Positions 46,170 to 55,200 are shown, counted from the first letter of the stretch. The stretch: 64,000 nucleotides of DNA from Flavobacteriales bacterium (GCA_020635825.1 JACJZA010000007.1:124001-188000); one strand, 5' to 3'. Program-made: numbers and translations. The notes: generated by a model from the letters alone, not told the origin.

Positions 46170-47807
46170 ATGAAATTTCGTGAAGAACAAATTACTAAGG
46201 CATTAAATGACCTTGGAATTACAGAAATCAAAGAAGTTATCTACAATCCTTCTTATGAAGATTTGTATAATTATGAAATAGATCCATCTTTAACAGGTTT
46301 TGAAGCTGCTCAAAAAACTGAGTTAGGCGCTGTTAATGTAATGACTGGTATTTTTACAGGAAGATCTCCTAAGGACAAATACATTGTTAAGGATGATATT
46401 ACTAAAGATACTATTTGGTGGAATTCTGAACATTCTAAAAATGACAACAAACCAACTACTCAAGAAGTATGGAATGATTTAAAAAAGGTAGTAATCAACC
46501 AACTTTCTGACAAAACATTATATGTTGTTGATGCATTTTGTGGTGCTAATGAAAATACTCGTTTAAAAGTTCGTTTTATCGTTGAAGTTGCATGGCAAGC
46601 ACATTTTGTGAAAAACATGTTTATAAGACCTACTGAAGAAGAATTAGCAAATTTTGGCGAGCCAGATTTCATCATTATGAATGGCTCAAAAGCAACAAAT
46701 CCAAACTGGCAAGAACATGGACTAAATTCAGAAAATTTTATTGTATTTAACCTAACCGAAAAAATGCAATTAATTGGAGGTTCATGGTATGGTGGAGAGA
46801 TGAAAAAAGGAATGTTTGCCATGATGAACTACTACCTTCCTTTAAAAGGAATTGCATCAATGCACTGTTCTGCAAATGTTGGAAAAGATGGTGATACTGC
46901 TGTATTTTTTGGTTTATCAGGAACTGGTAAAACTACACTTTCAACAGATTCAAGCAGACAATTAATTGGCGATGATGAACATGGATGGGATGATGAAGGT
47001 GTATTCAACTTTGAAGGAGGCTGTTATGCCAAAACGATTAACTTGGATAAAGATTCTGAACCAGAAATTTATGGAGCAATTAAAAGAGATGCTTTATTAG
47101 AAAATGTAACAGTTGATGTTAACGGAAAAATAGATTTTACTGATAATTCAGTTACCGAAAACACCAGAGTATCTTATCCAATATATCATATCGAAAATAT
47201 TGTTACACCTGTTTCTAAAGCTGGTCATGCTAAAAAAGTAATTTTTCTTTCTGCTGATGCATTTGGAACTTTACCTCCAGTATCTAAATTAACTCCTGAT
47301 CAAACTAAATATCACTTCTTATCTGGATTTACTGCTAAGTTAGCAGGTACAGAAAGAGGCGTTACTGAACCTACCCCAACATTCTCAGCGTGTTTTGGTG
47401 CCGCTTTCTTAACTTTACACCCTACTAAATATGGTGAAGAACTAGTTAAAAAAATGGAAGCTCATGGTGCTGAAGCTTATTTAGTTAATACGGGATGGAA
47501 CGGAACTGGAAAACGTATTTCAATTAAAGATACCAGAGGGATTATCAATGCTATTTTAGATGGTTCAATTGAAAAAGCAGAAACAAAAACAATTCCCGTA
47601 TTTAATCTAGAAGTACCTACTTCTTTACCTGGTGTTGATTCTAATATTTTAGATCCAAGAGACACATATGCTAACAAAGAAGAATGGAATGAAAAAGCTA
47701 ATAAATTAGCTGCTTTGTTTGTTAAAAACTTTGAAAAATATACTGATAATGAAGAAGGAAAAGCTCTTGTAGCTGCAGGTCCTTCTGTTAGTAGTATTGA
47801 AGCTTAA
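46170..47807 (+). CDS. pckA: Phosphoenolpyruvate carboxykinase (ATP)
   Basis: PckA converts oxaloacetate and ATP to phosphoenolpyruvate in gluconeogenesis. The 545 residues have FTGRSPKDKYIV, kinase loop GLSGTGKTTLSTD, GDDEHGWDDEGVFNFEGG and the metal segment MHCSANVG. It is complete, with its own terminator at 47830-47860. The 116-base leader contains GGAAATTTG near 46100, a one-mismatch -7 box. Confidence 0.96.
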   Translation: MKFREEQITKALNDLGITEIKEVIYNPSYEDLYNYEIDPSLTGFEAAQKTELGAVNVMTGIFTGRSPKDKYIVKDDITKDTIWWNSEHSKNDNKPTTQEVWNDLKKVVINQLSDKTLYVVDAFCGANENTRLKVRFIVEVAWQAHFVKNMFIRPTEEELANFGEPDFIIMNGSKATNPNWQEHGLNSENFIVFNLTEKMQLIGGSWYGGEMKKGMFAMMNYYLPLKGIASMHCSANVGKDGDTAVFFGLSGTGKTTLSTDSSRQLIGDDEHGWDDEGVFNFEGGCYAKTINLDKDSEPEIYGAIKRDALLENVTVDVNGKIDFTDNSVTENTRVSYPIYHIENIVTPVSKAGHAKKVIFLSADAFGTLPPVSKLTPDQTKYHFLSGFTAKLAGTERGVTEPTPTFSACFGAAFLTLHPTKYGEELVKKMEAHGAEAYLVNTGWNGTGKRISIKDTRGIINAILDGSIEKAETKTIPVFNLEVPTSLPGVDSNILDPRDTYANKEEWNEKANKLAALFVKNFEKYTDNEEGKALVAAGPSVSSIEA

Positions 47808-47829
47808 AATTTATCACATATAATATTTT

Positions 47830-47860
47830 ATAAAGCCTCTTTTTAGAGGCTTTATTTTTT
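47830..47860 (+). terminator. Rho-independent terminator of pckA
   Basis: TAAAGCCTCT (47831-47840) pairs with AGAGGCTTTA (47845-47854) around TTTT, followed by T residues. Confidence 0.92.
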
Positions 47861-47873
47861 TGTATCATTAATT

Positions 47874-47893
47874 TATTTAAATTGGTATAAAAT
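47874..47893 (+). repeat. 20-base direct repeat, upstream copy
   Basis: The string TATTTAAATTGGTATAAAAT here recurs exactly at 49606-49625, bracketing the T9SS-cargo gene. Both copies precede a gene start, at 24 and 42 bases, so it may be a shared promoter element. Confidence 0.75.
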
Positions 47894-47916
47894 ATATATT
47901 AACAGATAACATCTAT

Positions 47917-49605
47917 ATGAAAAAAATTACTTCACTCATTTCTTTTTTTTTATTTAATATTATTATTTCATCAGCGCAATCTGTAATTTCAACACCTGAA
48001 TATACTGCCATTAATAAGGGTGAGTCTGTTAATTTCAATATTGAATTGAATGATTTCCAATCATTTAGTCAACAAATATTTTTTGAAATATATTATACCT
48101 CTTTACCATCCGGACAATATAGTTATAATTTTTTACCAAACTATTTACAACCTCCATACATAGGGAATAGCATACTTAACATTGAAACTTTAGCAAGTAT
48201 TCCCGAAGGCAGTTATGATATAGTTGTTCAAGCCTATAATGGTCCTATAAATTATTTAGACACTTGTCATTTAATAATTTTACCACCAAATTGTGATTGG
48301 GAAAATTATGAATTTTCAAACTCTAATGCATACAATTGTTCTTTAACAATTGATAATAATGGTAATAAATGGGTAAAAGGGAGTAATTTTTTATTAAAAT
48401 TTGATGGTGTTAACTGGACTGAATACACACCTCCTTCTCCACTTTATGGTATTCTAAGGTTTGATCAACAAAATAATTTATGGTGTTGTTCCAATGGTTT
48501 TGGGCTATATAAATTTGATGGGATATTTTGGAGTAATTATAATACTACTAGTTCATCTTTACCTACAGACTCATTAAGATTTTTAGTTATTGATAACAAT
48601 AATGATAAATGGGTAACTTCTAAAATTGGTTTAATAAAATTTGATGGTGTAAATTCTACCTTATTTAATACTAATAACTCTCCTTTGTTATCTAATAAAT
48701 TAAATACCATTTTTTTAGACAACTACAATGATATCTACATAACGAATAATGATTACTCAGATAATGTAAGTAGGTTCGTCATGAAATTTGATAAAATAAA
48801 TACTTGGAATACTGTCATTGATTCTTCTAATACTTGCTTTGATTTAAGTTGTTTAACATCTAATTTTACTTTTGATTCAAACAATAATCTATGGTTTAAT
48901 GTTGGTATACCTCAATCTTGTTATATAGATTCTATAAACTATGGATTGGTAAAATATGATCAAAATCAATATACTTGGGAATTATGGATTGATTCAAACC
49001 GAACACCCTTTAATCATTTTATTAAAGATGTCTCTTGTAATAATATTATTCAAAATAACACTTCAAAATTACCTGTTTCATATAATAATTCAATTATTAT
49101 AGATTCTAATAACAATATTTGGTTATCTCACTTGAATAATTATGTTGGAATAGGTAGTGGCATTACAAAGTTTGACGGAATAAACTGGAAAACATATACT
49201 AAAAATAATTCTAACTTAATTTATAATTCTCTTCAAAGTTTAGCTCTTGATGGAAGTAATATTTGGGCAATTGAGAGATATGATTTTTATGGTGGTTTTG
49301 CTTCGAACAATCTGACAACATTTACTTGTAATGATATTTCGACAAATATCGATCTACAAGAAAAACAAGATTATTATAACATTTATCCTACTATAACAAA
49401 TGATTATATTAATATAATCGCTAAAGAAAACTATTATAAATCTGAAATTCAAATTTTACATTTAGATGGAAGAATATTATATGATGGATTTTTTAACGGT
49501 TCAGAAAAGATAAGTTTATCAAATCTTTCTTCTGGTTTTTACATAGTAGTATTAAAAAACTCCTTCAATAAAAATGTCTTTACTAAAAAAATAATCAAAT
49601 TATAA
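47917..49605 (+). CDS. Secreted propeller protein with type IX C-terminal sorting domain
   Basis: A signal peptide (SLISFFLFNIIISSAQ) is followed by a short beta domain and then, from ~120 to ~480, repeats of the form (W/L)xKFDGxxWxxY and NNDKWV, like two-component-regulator propeller blades. The last ~75 residues are a type A sorting domain: NIYPTITNDYINI, an IQILHLDGRILYDG middle, and SSGFYIVVLKNSFNK. It would be exported by the type IX system to the cell surface or medium. It is flanked by exact 20-base direct repeats. Confidence 0.87.
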   Translation: MKKITSLISFFLFNIIISSAQSVISTPEYTAINKGESVNFNIELNDFQSFSQQIFFEIYYTSLPSGQYSYNFLPNYLQPPYIGNSILNIETLASIPEGSYDIVVQAYNGPINYLDTCHLIILPPNCDWENYEFSNSNAYNCSLTIDNNGNKWVKGSNFLLKFDGVNWTEYTPPSPLYGILRFDQQNNLWCCSNGFGLYKFDGIFWSNYNTTSSSLPTDSLRFLVIDNNNDKWVTSKIGLIKFDGVNSTLFNTNNSPLLSNKLNTIFLDNYNDIYITNNDYSDNVSRFVMKFDKINTWNTVIDSSNTCFDLSCLTSNFTFDSNNNLWFNVGIPQSCYIDSINYGLVKYDQNQYTWELWIDSNRTPFNHFIKDVSCNNIIQNNTSKLPVSYNNSIIIDSNNNIWLSHLNNYVGIGSGITKFDGINWKTYTKNNSNLIYNSLQSLALDGSNIWAIERYDFYGGFASNNLTTFTCNDISTNIDLQEKQDYYNIYPTITNDYINIIAKENYYKSEIQILHLDGRILYDGFFNGSEKISLSNLSSGFYIVVLKNSFNKNVFTKKIIKL

Positions 49606-49625
49606 TATTTAAATTGGTATAAAAT
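49606..49625 (+). repeat. 20-base direct repeat, downstream copy
   Basis: Exact copy of 47874-47893. It begins one base after the stop of the propeller gene and lies 41 bases before the Cys-rich gene start. Confidence 0.75.
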
Positions 49626-49666
49626 TTGAAATCATTTCTAAAAACTAAAATTTAAAACTCTACATC

Positions 49667-49969
49667 ATGAAAAAATTATTATTCTCTCTATTAATGGTTT
49701 TTTGTTTTGTTGCTTTTTCTACAACTAAAATAAAAGCACAAACTACTGCCAAAGAAAAAACTGAAACAGTAGCAACTGATAAAAAGTGCGACAAAGAATG
49801 TAAAAAAGAATGTTGTGCTAAAAAAGACAAAGATGCTAAAGCCGATAAAACAGATAAAAAATGTAACAAAGATTGTAAAAAAGAATGTTGCGCTAAAAAA
49901 GAAGAAACCGAAAGAGCAATTCTTGAAGAAGGCGTAAAAGCCACTGATAAAGAAGAAGACGATGAATAA
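49667..49969 (+). CDS. Small exported Cys/Lys-rich protein with duplicated CX3CX3CC motif
   Basis: The product has 100 residues. A signal peptide runs to about residue 25 (LLFSLLMVFCFVAF to KAQ). The mature part holds two copies of DKKCxKxCKKECCAKK, so the pattern CX3CX3CC appears twice in a highly charged background, followed by an acidic tail (KEEDDE). The family is unknown to me. A metal-binding or redox-buffer role in the periplasm is inferred from the Cys spacing. Long open frames on the opposite strand are byproducts of the Lys-rich coding. Confidence 0.8.
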   Translation: MKKLLFSLLMVFCFVAFSTTKIKAQTTAKEKTETVATDKKCDKECKKECCAKKDKDAKADKTDKKCNKDCKKECCAKKEETERAILEEGVKATDKEEDDE

Positions 49970-49970
49970 C

Positions 49971-49999
49971 AAAAATCCCCGAAGAAATTCGGGGATTTT
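49971..49999. terminator. Bidirectional terminator after the Cys-rich gene
   Basis: ATCCCCGAA pairs with TTCGGGGAT around GAAA, with A and T runs on the two sides. It is shared with the convergent PLP-enzyme gene. Confidence 0.93.
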
Positions 50000-50003
50000 T
50001 AAT

Positions 50004-51197
50004 TTACAAACTATTTAAACATTTCACTATTTCCTGATAAGTCCGTTCCGGATTATTATCTAAACCAATCGATAGACGAACCAATCCTTCTGTTAATCCC
50101 ATTTCCATTCTCTCTTCTTCCGGTATTTCAGAAGATGTACTACCTCCGGGTGCACTAAACAATGTTTTATAAGATCCTAAACTAACAGCCAAGTAACCAA
50201 CATTTGCATTTTGCATAGCTTCCATTAATTGATTCGCTTTTTCTTTTGTCCCCATATCCATCACAAACAATCCACCAAAACCATATTCATCATTCATCAT
50301 CGTTTTCATTAATTCATTCTGAGGATGATGAGCGAGTCCAGGATAAATAATTTTATGACCATCGCTCGATAGTTTAGAAGAAATATACATTGCATTTGAA
50401 CTGTGTTGCTTCATTCTAATGTGTAAGGTTCTTAAATTTTTAAGAATACTTGCAGAACGGAAACTATCTAAAACAGGTCCTAACAACATACTTGCTCCAT
50501 TATTCACATCAGATAAAGAATCAATAAACTCTTTTGAACCACAAATTGCACCTGCAACACAATCACTCATTCCATTGATAAACTTTGTCATACTATGAAC
50601 CACCACGTCAGCTCCCATTTTAGCCGGTGCAAAAATCATTGGTGAAAATGTATTATCAACCACCAGTTTACAATTGTGTTCTTTTGCCAAATTTGATAAA
50701 GCTGAAATGTTAGATATTTCCAACATAGGATTGCTCATTGTTTCACAATAAATAACTTTAGTATTTGAAGTTATCGCTTGTTTTACCTTTTCTATGTTAG
50801 TGGTATCAACAAACTTTGTAGTGATATTAAATTTGGGTAAAAAATTCTTAAAAAATGCATAAGTCCCTCCATAAATAGTACGACTAGAAACTATCTCATC
50901 ACCTGATGAACAAAGTTGTAAAATAGCATTACTTATAGCTCCCATTCCAGAACCAGTAACAGAGGCACTTTCTGTTCCTTCCATTTTGGCTAAAGCTTGA
51001 GATAAATATTTATTACTTGGATTCCAATGGCGTGAATAAAGATAACAGCCTTCAATCTCATGCTCAAAAATCTCTTCCATTTTACCTGCTTGTAAGAAAG
51101 TATAGGTTGAAGAATCTGTAATAGAAGGGTTTACTCCTCCAAATTCACCGAAATATTGTAAATCTTGAATATTGTCTGCTGGATTAAAATCTTTCAT
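50004..51197 (-). CDS. Trans-sulfuration family PLP enzyme (methionine gamma-lyase / sulfhydrylase type)
   Basis: The 397 residues carry the Cys/Met-metabolism fold. SVTGSGMGAISNAILQLC, TIYGGTYAFFKN, VIYCETMSNPMLEI and the PLP Lys in VVHSMTKFINGMSD are all present, followed by SLGSYKTLFSAPGGSTSSE. Members split or form carbon-sulfur bonds in methionine and cysteine metabolism. I cannot choose between methionine gamma-lyase, cystathionine lyase and acylhomoserine sulfhydrylase by eye. No SAM riboswitch is seen upstream. Confidence 0.88.
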   Translation of the reverse strand: MKDFNPADNIQDLQYFGEFGGVNPSITDSSTYTFLQAGKMEEIFEHEIEGCYLYSRHWNPSNKYLSQALAKMEGTESASVTGSGMGAISNAILQLCSSGDEIVSSRTIYGGTYAFFKNFLPKFNITTKFVDTTNIEKVKQAITSNTKVIYCETMSNPMLEISNISALSNLAKEHNCKLVVDNTFSPMIFAPAKMGADVVVHSMTKFINGMSDCVAGAICGSKEFIDSLSDVNNGASMLLGPVLDSFRSASILKNLRTLHIRMKQHSSNAMYISSKLSSDGHKIIYPGLAHHPQNELMKTMMNDEYGFGGLFVMDMGTKEKANQLMEAMQNANVGYLAVSLGSYKTLFSAPGGSTSSEIPEEERMEMGLTEGLVRLSIGLDNNPERTYQEIVKCLNSL

Positions 51198-51313
51198 AAT
51201 TTAATTTTTTAAGAATATTATTCTGTAAAATTGATATTTTATAAAATATAAACCTAAATTTTTGAATAAAATTATATTTTGAAATTGTACTAAATAAAAT
51301 GTTTTTTTGATAC

Positions 51314-51321
51314 TATATTTG
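51314..51321 (+). promoter_or_regulatory. -7 promoter box of the HI0933-type flavoprotein gene
   Basis: TATATTTG matches TAnnTTTG and ends 5 bases before ATG 51327, implying an almost leaderless message. A TTG at 51285-51287 is too far (26 bases) to be a confident -33 element. Confidence 0.45.
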
Positions 51322-51326
51322 TTTAC

Positions 51327-52550
51327 ATGAGTAAAATCTATGATATAATAATAGTTGGTGCCGGTGCAGCAGGAGTTTTTACTGCCATCAATATCAAATC
51401 ATTTAATCCTGAATTAAATATTGCCATCATAGAAAAAACTTCACAAGCACTTTCTAAAGTGAAAGTCTCGGGCGGTGGAAGATGTAATGTTACTCACGCT
51501 TGTTTTGAGCCAAAAGAGCTCATAAAATTTTATCCAAGAGGAAATAAAGAATTACTAGGCCCTTTTCATCATTTTCAGCCAGGAGATATTATCAATTGGT
51601 TTTCAGAAAAAGGCATTGAACTTAAAATAGAAGATGATGGAAGAATGTTCCCTGTAACCGATTCATCTCAAACCATTATAGATTGCTTTCATTCCGAATT
51701 GAAAAGACTAAATATTCCTATTCTTTTTCAACAAAAAGTGGAAAAGATAAATTCAGAAAACAACGAATTCAGAATAATAACCTCTTCTGATAAATTTATC
51801 TGTAATAAACTAGTCGTTACTACAGGTGGTTTTTCTAAAAAAGAACAATATAATTTTATTAGCGAATTGGGAATTTCAATTGTTCCTCCTACTCCATCTT
51901 TATTTACCTTTAACTTACCTAATAATGAAATTCTAAAGCTTCAAGGAATAGCAACCCCTGTTGAAATAAAATTATCAGACTCAAAATTTGAAGAATCGGG
52001 ACCATTACTCATCACCCATTGGGGAATGAGTGGACCTGCTGTACTTAAACTTTCTTCTTGGGCTGCCAGATGGCTTCATGAAAAAAACTATGAATTTGAA
52101 TTCAAAATAAACTGGCTACCATCATTTAATGAAGAGGAACTTAAAACTACTTTTGAAAAATGGAAACAGTTACATGGAGCTAAAAAAATCTCCAATCATT
52201 TTGATTTTTCCATCCCCAAAAAATTACAAACATTTTTACTTAATAAAGCTAATATATCAGAAGATACCAAGTGGGCTGACATCAACAAACAACAGCTTAA
52301 TAATTTGACTGAAATTCTTTTAAGCGACACCTATCATTCTAAAGGTAAAACTACTTTTAAGCAAGAGTTTGTAAGTTGTGGTGGTGTGAAATTAAGTGAC
52401 GTAAATTTTAAAACGATGGAAAGTAAAAACATCCAGGGATTATACTTTGCTGGAGAAGTTTTAGACATTGATGCTTTAACTGGTGGATTTAATTTTCAAG
52501 CTGCATGGACAACTGGTTTTATTGCAGCAAAAAGTATTTCAGAAGACTAA
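51327..52550 (+). CDS. HI0933/YhiN-family flavoprotein
   Basis: The 407-residue FAD protein has the binding loop DIIIVGAGAAGVFTAI, the family mark KVSGGGRCNVTHAC, and the C-terminal ALTGGFNFQAAWTTGFIA. GPLLITHWGMSGPAVLKLS is also highly typical. It is annotated in genomes as an NAD(P)/FAD-dependent oxidoreductase, but its substrate is unknown. Its stop overlaps the 3' end of the convergent gene by 4 bases. Confidence 0.92.
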   Translation: MSKIYDIIIVGAGAAGVFTAINIKSFNPELNIAIIEKTSQALSKVKVSGGGRCNVTHACFEPKELIKFYPRGNKELLGPFHHFQPGDIINWFSEKGIELKIEDDGRMFPVTDSSQTIIDCFHSELKRLNIPILFQQKVEKINSENNEFRIITSSDKFICNKLVVTTGGFSKKEQYNFISELGISIVPPTPSLFTFNLPNNEILKLQGIATPVEIKLSDSKFEESGPLLITHWGMSGPAVLKLSSWAARWLHEKNYEFEFKINWLPSFNEEELKTTFEKWKQLHGAKKISNHFDFSIPKKLQTFLLNKANISEDTKWADINKQQLNNLTEILLSDTYHSKGKTTFKQEFVSCGGVKLSDVNFKTMESKNIQGLYFAGEVLDIDALTGGFNFQAAWTTGFIAAKSISED

Positions 52551-53284
52551 ATATCGAGAATCATTTTTAAACTTCCAGAATTATAAATTTTCAATAAATC
52601 TTGTAGATTAGGCTTTGTTTTTCCGTTGTATCGGTGATAAGTAATCCTATTAATAAAAATTTCCTGAGGTGGCTTTTCTTCTACTTTTTTAAATCCCAAT
52701 CTTTGAAAACTATTTCCTTCTGACCAATTTTTATCGATATAAGTCATTACATCATCCACTTGATATTCTTGTATAAAATAATTTAACATTTTACTTAAGC
52801 CTCCCACTACAGTCACTCCATTTTTATTACAAAAACGAATTAATTCTCCTGACCTTTTACCTTCCTCATTCTTTTTATGTAAAATTTGTCCAAATGAAGC
52901 CACCGCTACTATCTCTTCATGATAAAATAGCGCATATTTGTATTTTGCTTTTAATGGTTCAAGAATGTGGTTCTGACTAAGAAAATTAAGCAATTGAGGA
53001 TTGGTAATTTTTTTAACTACTGTTAATCTTCCATGAATTCTCTTGGTTAATCCCAAAAGAGATTTAATTCTAGAAATGACAATTTCTTTTTTGTTTACCC
53101 ACTCATCTTCAAAAATGAACACTTCATTTCTTTTTCCAGTCATGCTAAATCCATCCTGTATTTTATATAATTCAACAAACAAGAAAACTACATCTTTGGT
53201 CTCTAGAAAAAATCCATAATCCGTTTCAATAGGATTTAATTTTTCTTGAGTAAGTTCTTGAAGTGCACAAACAAAGTCTTTCAT
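52547..53284 (-). CDS. Hypothetical protein with a GNAT-like C-terminal half
   Basis: The 245 residues have an N-terminal part I do not recognise. From ~120 they show KYALFYHEEIVAVASFGQ, GELIRFCNKNGVTVVGGLSK and MTYIDKNWSEGNSFQRLGF, which look like the beta-strand and pyrophosphate-loop elements of an acetyltransferase fold, similar to Hef-like/phage GNAT-like domains. I start at ATG 53284, overlapping the DUF4268 stop as TGATG; a GTG at 53287 is also possible. The function is unknown, but coupling with DUF4268 suggests the two are made together. Confidence 0.7.
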   Translation of the reverse strand: MKDFVCALQELTQEKLNPIETDYGFFLETKDVVFLFVELYKIQDGFSMTGKRNEVFIFEDEWVNKKEIVISRIKSLLGLTKRIHGRLTVVKKITNPQLLNFLSQNHILEPLKAKYKYALFYHEEIVAVASFGQILHKKNEEGKRSGELIRFCNKNGVTVVGGLSKMLNYFIQEYQVDDVMTYIDKNWSEGNSFQRLGFKKVEEKPPQEIFINRITYHRYNGKTKPNLQDLLKIYNSGSLKMILDI

Positions 53285-53745
53285 CACTTCTGAAGGTTAA
53301 GAAAGATTTCTTTAAAATCCATCCAAAATTCATGTAAGCCAACTATTCTCTTTTCAAAAAAATCAAACACTTTTGGCCAATCACTTTTATTAAACAGATT
53401 TACACCATCAAGCTTTGTAGACACTCTGCTGATAGGAATATTAAATTCATTAAAACACAATTCCGTCCATTCTAATGGCTCTCCAATAGCTTCTTCTAAA
53501 ACTACTTTTAATTCTGTCAATTGCTCATAAAACAACTCTCTAATTCCATCATCTTTATGTTGAAAATCGATGGCTAAAAAAGCTTCTTGTTCAGTAAATT
53601 CTAACCGAAAATAAAGATCTTTAATTTTAGTCTTATAGTTAACCCAATGCACTTTTCCATACTGCGAAGTATATTTCCGCATATAAACTCCAAAACTGGT
53701 CCAAAACTCAGTTTTTATTGCTTTTTTTTCTTCCTTTGCGTACAT
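53284..53745 (-). CDS. DUF4268 protein
   Basis: The 153-residue soluble protein has KTEFWTSFGVYMRKY near the start, DLYFRLEFTEQEAFLAIDFQ centrally and an EWTELCFNEF segment, as in DUF4268, a small alpha/beta domain sometimes found in restriction-like proteins. It stands alone here without a nuclease domain. A -7 box lies 6 bases upstream, and the next gene is coupled by a TGATG overlap. Confidence 0.8.
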   Translation of the reverse strand: MYAKEEKKAIKTEFWTSFGVYMRKYTSQYGKVHWVNYKTKIKDLYFRLEFTEQEAFLAIDFQHKDDGIRELFYEQLTELKVVLEEAIGEPLEWTELCFNEFNIPISRVSTKLDGVNLFNKSDWPKVFDFFEKRIVGLHEFWMDFKEIFLNLQK

Positions 53746-53751
53746 CTATTG

Positions 53752-53779
53752 CAAATATAAACAAACCCCTATCAGCAAA
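53752..53779 (-). promoter_or_regulatory. Promoter of the DUF4268 pair
   Basis: On the minus strand TATATTTG (53759-53752) ends 6 bases before ATG 53745. A TTTG at 53779-53776 lies 16 bases before the box, a little short for the -33 spacing. Confidence 0.5.
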
Positions 53780-53830
53780 TTATTATTCTCATTTTTTTAG
53801 TATTTTGGAGCTTCAAAATTTTATTTTATT

Positions 53831-54592
53831 ATGAAGTTAATTTCTTGGAATTTAAACGGAATTAGAGCTGTTGCTAAAAAAGGATTATTAGATAAAATCG
53901 CTGAAATGAATCCTGATGTGATTTGTTTTCAGGAAACAAAAGCACAAGATGACCAAGTGGCTGAAGTTTTAAATGAATTAAATGGCTATCATTTTTATTC
54001 AAATTCTGCGGTTAAAAAAGGTTATTCCGGTACTGCAATTGTTTCTAAAACAGAACCATTAAAAGTGTTTCCTGATTTAGGAGTTGAAATTCACGATCAA
54101 GAAGGAAGGGTTTTAACTGCCGAGTATGATGATTTTTATTTGGTGACAGTTTATACTCCAAATTCTAAACATGATTTGAGTCGTTTAGATAATCGCCAGG
54201 AATTTGATGCTGAATTATTGAAATTTTTAAAAAATTTAGAAAAAACAAAACCTGTTTTAGTTTGTGGTGATTTAAATGTAGCTCACAAGGAGATTGATTT
54301 GGCTCGACCTAAAGAAAATTACAATAAAAGTGCTGGATTTATGCAGGAAGAAATTGATGGGATGAACAACTACCAAAATGCAGGACTAATAGACACTTTT
54401 AGGCATTTTCACCCTGATAAAACTGACATGTATAGCTGGTGGAGCTTAAGAGGTGGCGCAAGAGAAAGAAATGTAGGCTGGAGAATCGATTATTTTTTAG
54501 CCTCTGAAAGCTTTTTACCCAAAATTAAAAATGCAGATATCTTAATGGATATGCATGGTTCAGACCATTGTCCGGTAAGTATTGAACTATAA
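53831..54592 (+). CDS. xth: Exodeoxyribonuclease III
   Basis: The 253-residue AP endonuclease/exonuclease begins KLISWNLNGIRAVAKKG. The metal Glu is in VICFQETKAQ, the catalytic pair in CGDLNVAHKEIDLARP, and the final GSDHCPVSIEL carries the Asp-His pair. RNVGWRIDYFLAS is also typical. It would act in base excision repair. Its stop abuts a palindromic intergenic element and then a terminator. Confidence 0.95.
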   Translation: MKLISWNLNGIRAVAKKGLLDKIAEMNPDVICFQETKAQDDQVAEVLNELNGYHFYSNSAVKKGYSGTAIVSKTEPLKVFPDLGVEIHDQEGRVLTAEYDDFYLVTVYTPNSKHDLSRLDNRQEFDAELLKFLKNLEKTKPVLVCGDLNVAHKEIDLARPKENYNKSAGFMQEEIDGMNNYQNAGLIDTFRHFHPDKTDMYSWWSLRGGARERNVGWRIDYFLASESFLPKIKNADILMDMHGSDHCPVSIEL

Positions 54593-54688
54593 CGTCATTG
54601 CGGAAATTTGAGGAACGAAAATTATCCGCAATCTCATATTTATTAAAAAGATTCGGGATATTCGCTATCGCTTCTTCCGGAATAACGA
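54593..54688. repeat. MITE/REP-like intergenic element
   Basis: The segment begins CGTCATTGCGG and ends CCGGAATAACG, near-inverse ends, and contains GATTCGGGATATTCGC. It is more GC-rich than the neighbourhood and shares pieces (ATTCC, TTCG and AATGACGA-like ends) with elements at 29.8 and 55.2 kb. Confidence 0.6.
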
Positions 54689-54691
54689 AAT

Positions 54692-54720
54692 AAAAAATCC
54701 CGCTTTTGCGGGATTTTTTT
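54692..54720. terminator. Bidirectional terminator between xth and peptidylprolyl isomerase gene
   Basis: ATCCCGC pairs with GCGGGAT around TTTT, with A and T runs on either side. Confidence 0.92.
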
Positions 54721-54762
54721 ATTATTTTCAACTCTCCCCTTTTTGGAGATTTAGAGGGGCAG

Positions 54763-55200
54763 TTATCCTTCAATTACATCTATACTCAAAATCTTGTCTC
54801 CTCCTCTAATATCATCTACTATATCTATTCCTTCTACAACTTTACCAAAACAAGTATGATTTCTATCTAAGTGAGCAGTATTATCTCTGTTGTGACAAAT
54901 AAAAAACTGAGAACCACCTGTGTTTCTACCTGCATGAGCCATTGATAACACACCTCTATCGTGGTATTGATTATCACCGTCTAACTCACAATCGATTGAA
55001 TAACCAGGTCCACCAGCTCCTGTTCCATCAGGACAACCTCCTTGTATTACAAAACTTGGAATTACTCTATGAAAAGTTAATCCGTTGTAAAAACCTGATT
55101 CAGCTAAATTGATGAAATTTTCTACTGTTTTAGGAGCATCTTTTTCGTAGAACTCAACAGTCATGTCTCCTTTTTCTGTTTTAATAATTGCTTTTTTCAT
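54763..55200 (-). CDS. Cyclophilin-type peptidylprolyl isomerase
   Basis: The 145-residue single-domain cyclophilin has no signal peptide, so it is cytoplasmic. The catalytic Arg is in LTFHRVIPSFVIQGG, and the site continues through NTGGSQFFICH and NHTCFGKVVEG. It catalyses cis-trans isomerisation at prolines during folding. The upstream gap to pyrB holds a 75-base intergenic element. Confidence 0.95.
   Translation of the reverse strand: MKKAIIKTEKGDMTVEFYEKDAPKTVENFINLAESGFYNGLTFHRVIPSFVIQGGCPDGTGAGGPGYSIDCELDGDNQYHDRGVLSMAHAGRNTGGSQFFICHNRDNTAHLDRNHTCFGKVVEGIDIVDDIRGGDKILSIDVIEG

Noticed and set aside
49660..49972. Open frames of 93-94 residues antisense to the Cys-rich gene
   Set aside because: They are produced by the Lys/Glu/Cys-rich codons read in reverse, giving Phe/Ser/Leu-rich protein with no start context or homology signs.
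51198..51326. SAM riboswitch before the trans-sulfuration gene
   Set aside because: The region is AT-rich without the conserved helices or K-turn of a SAM riboswitch.
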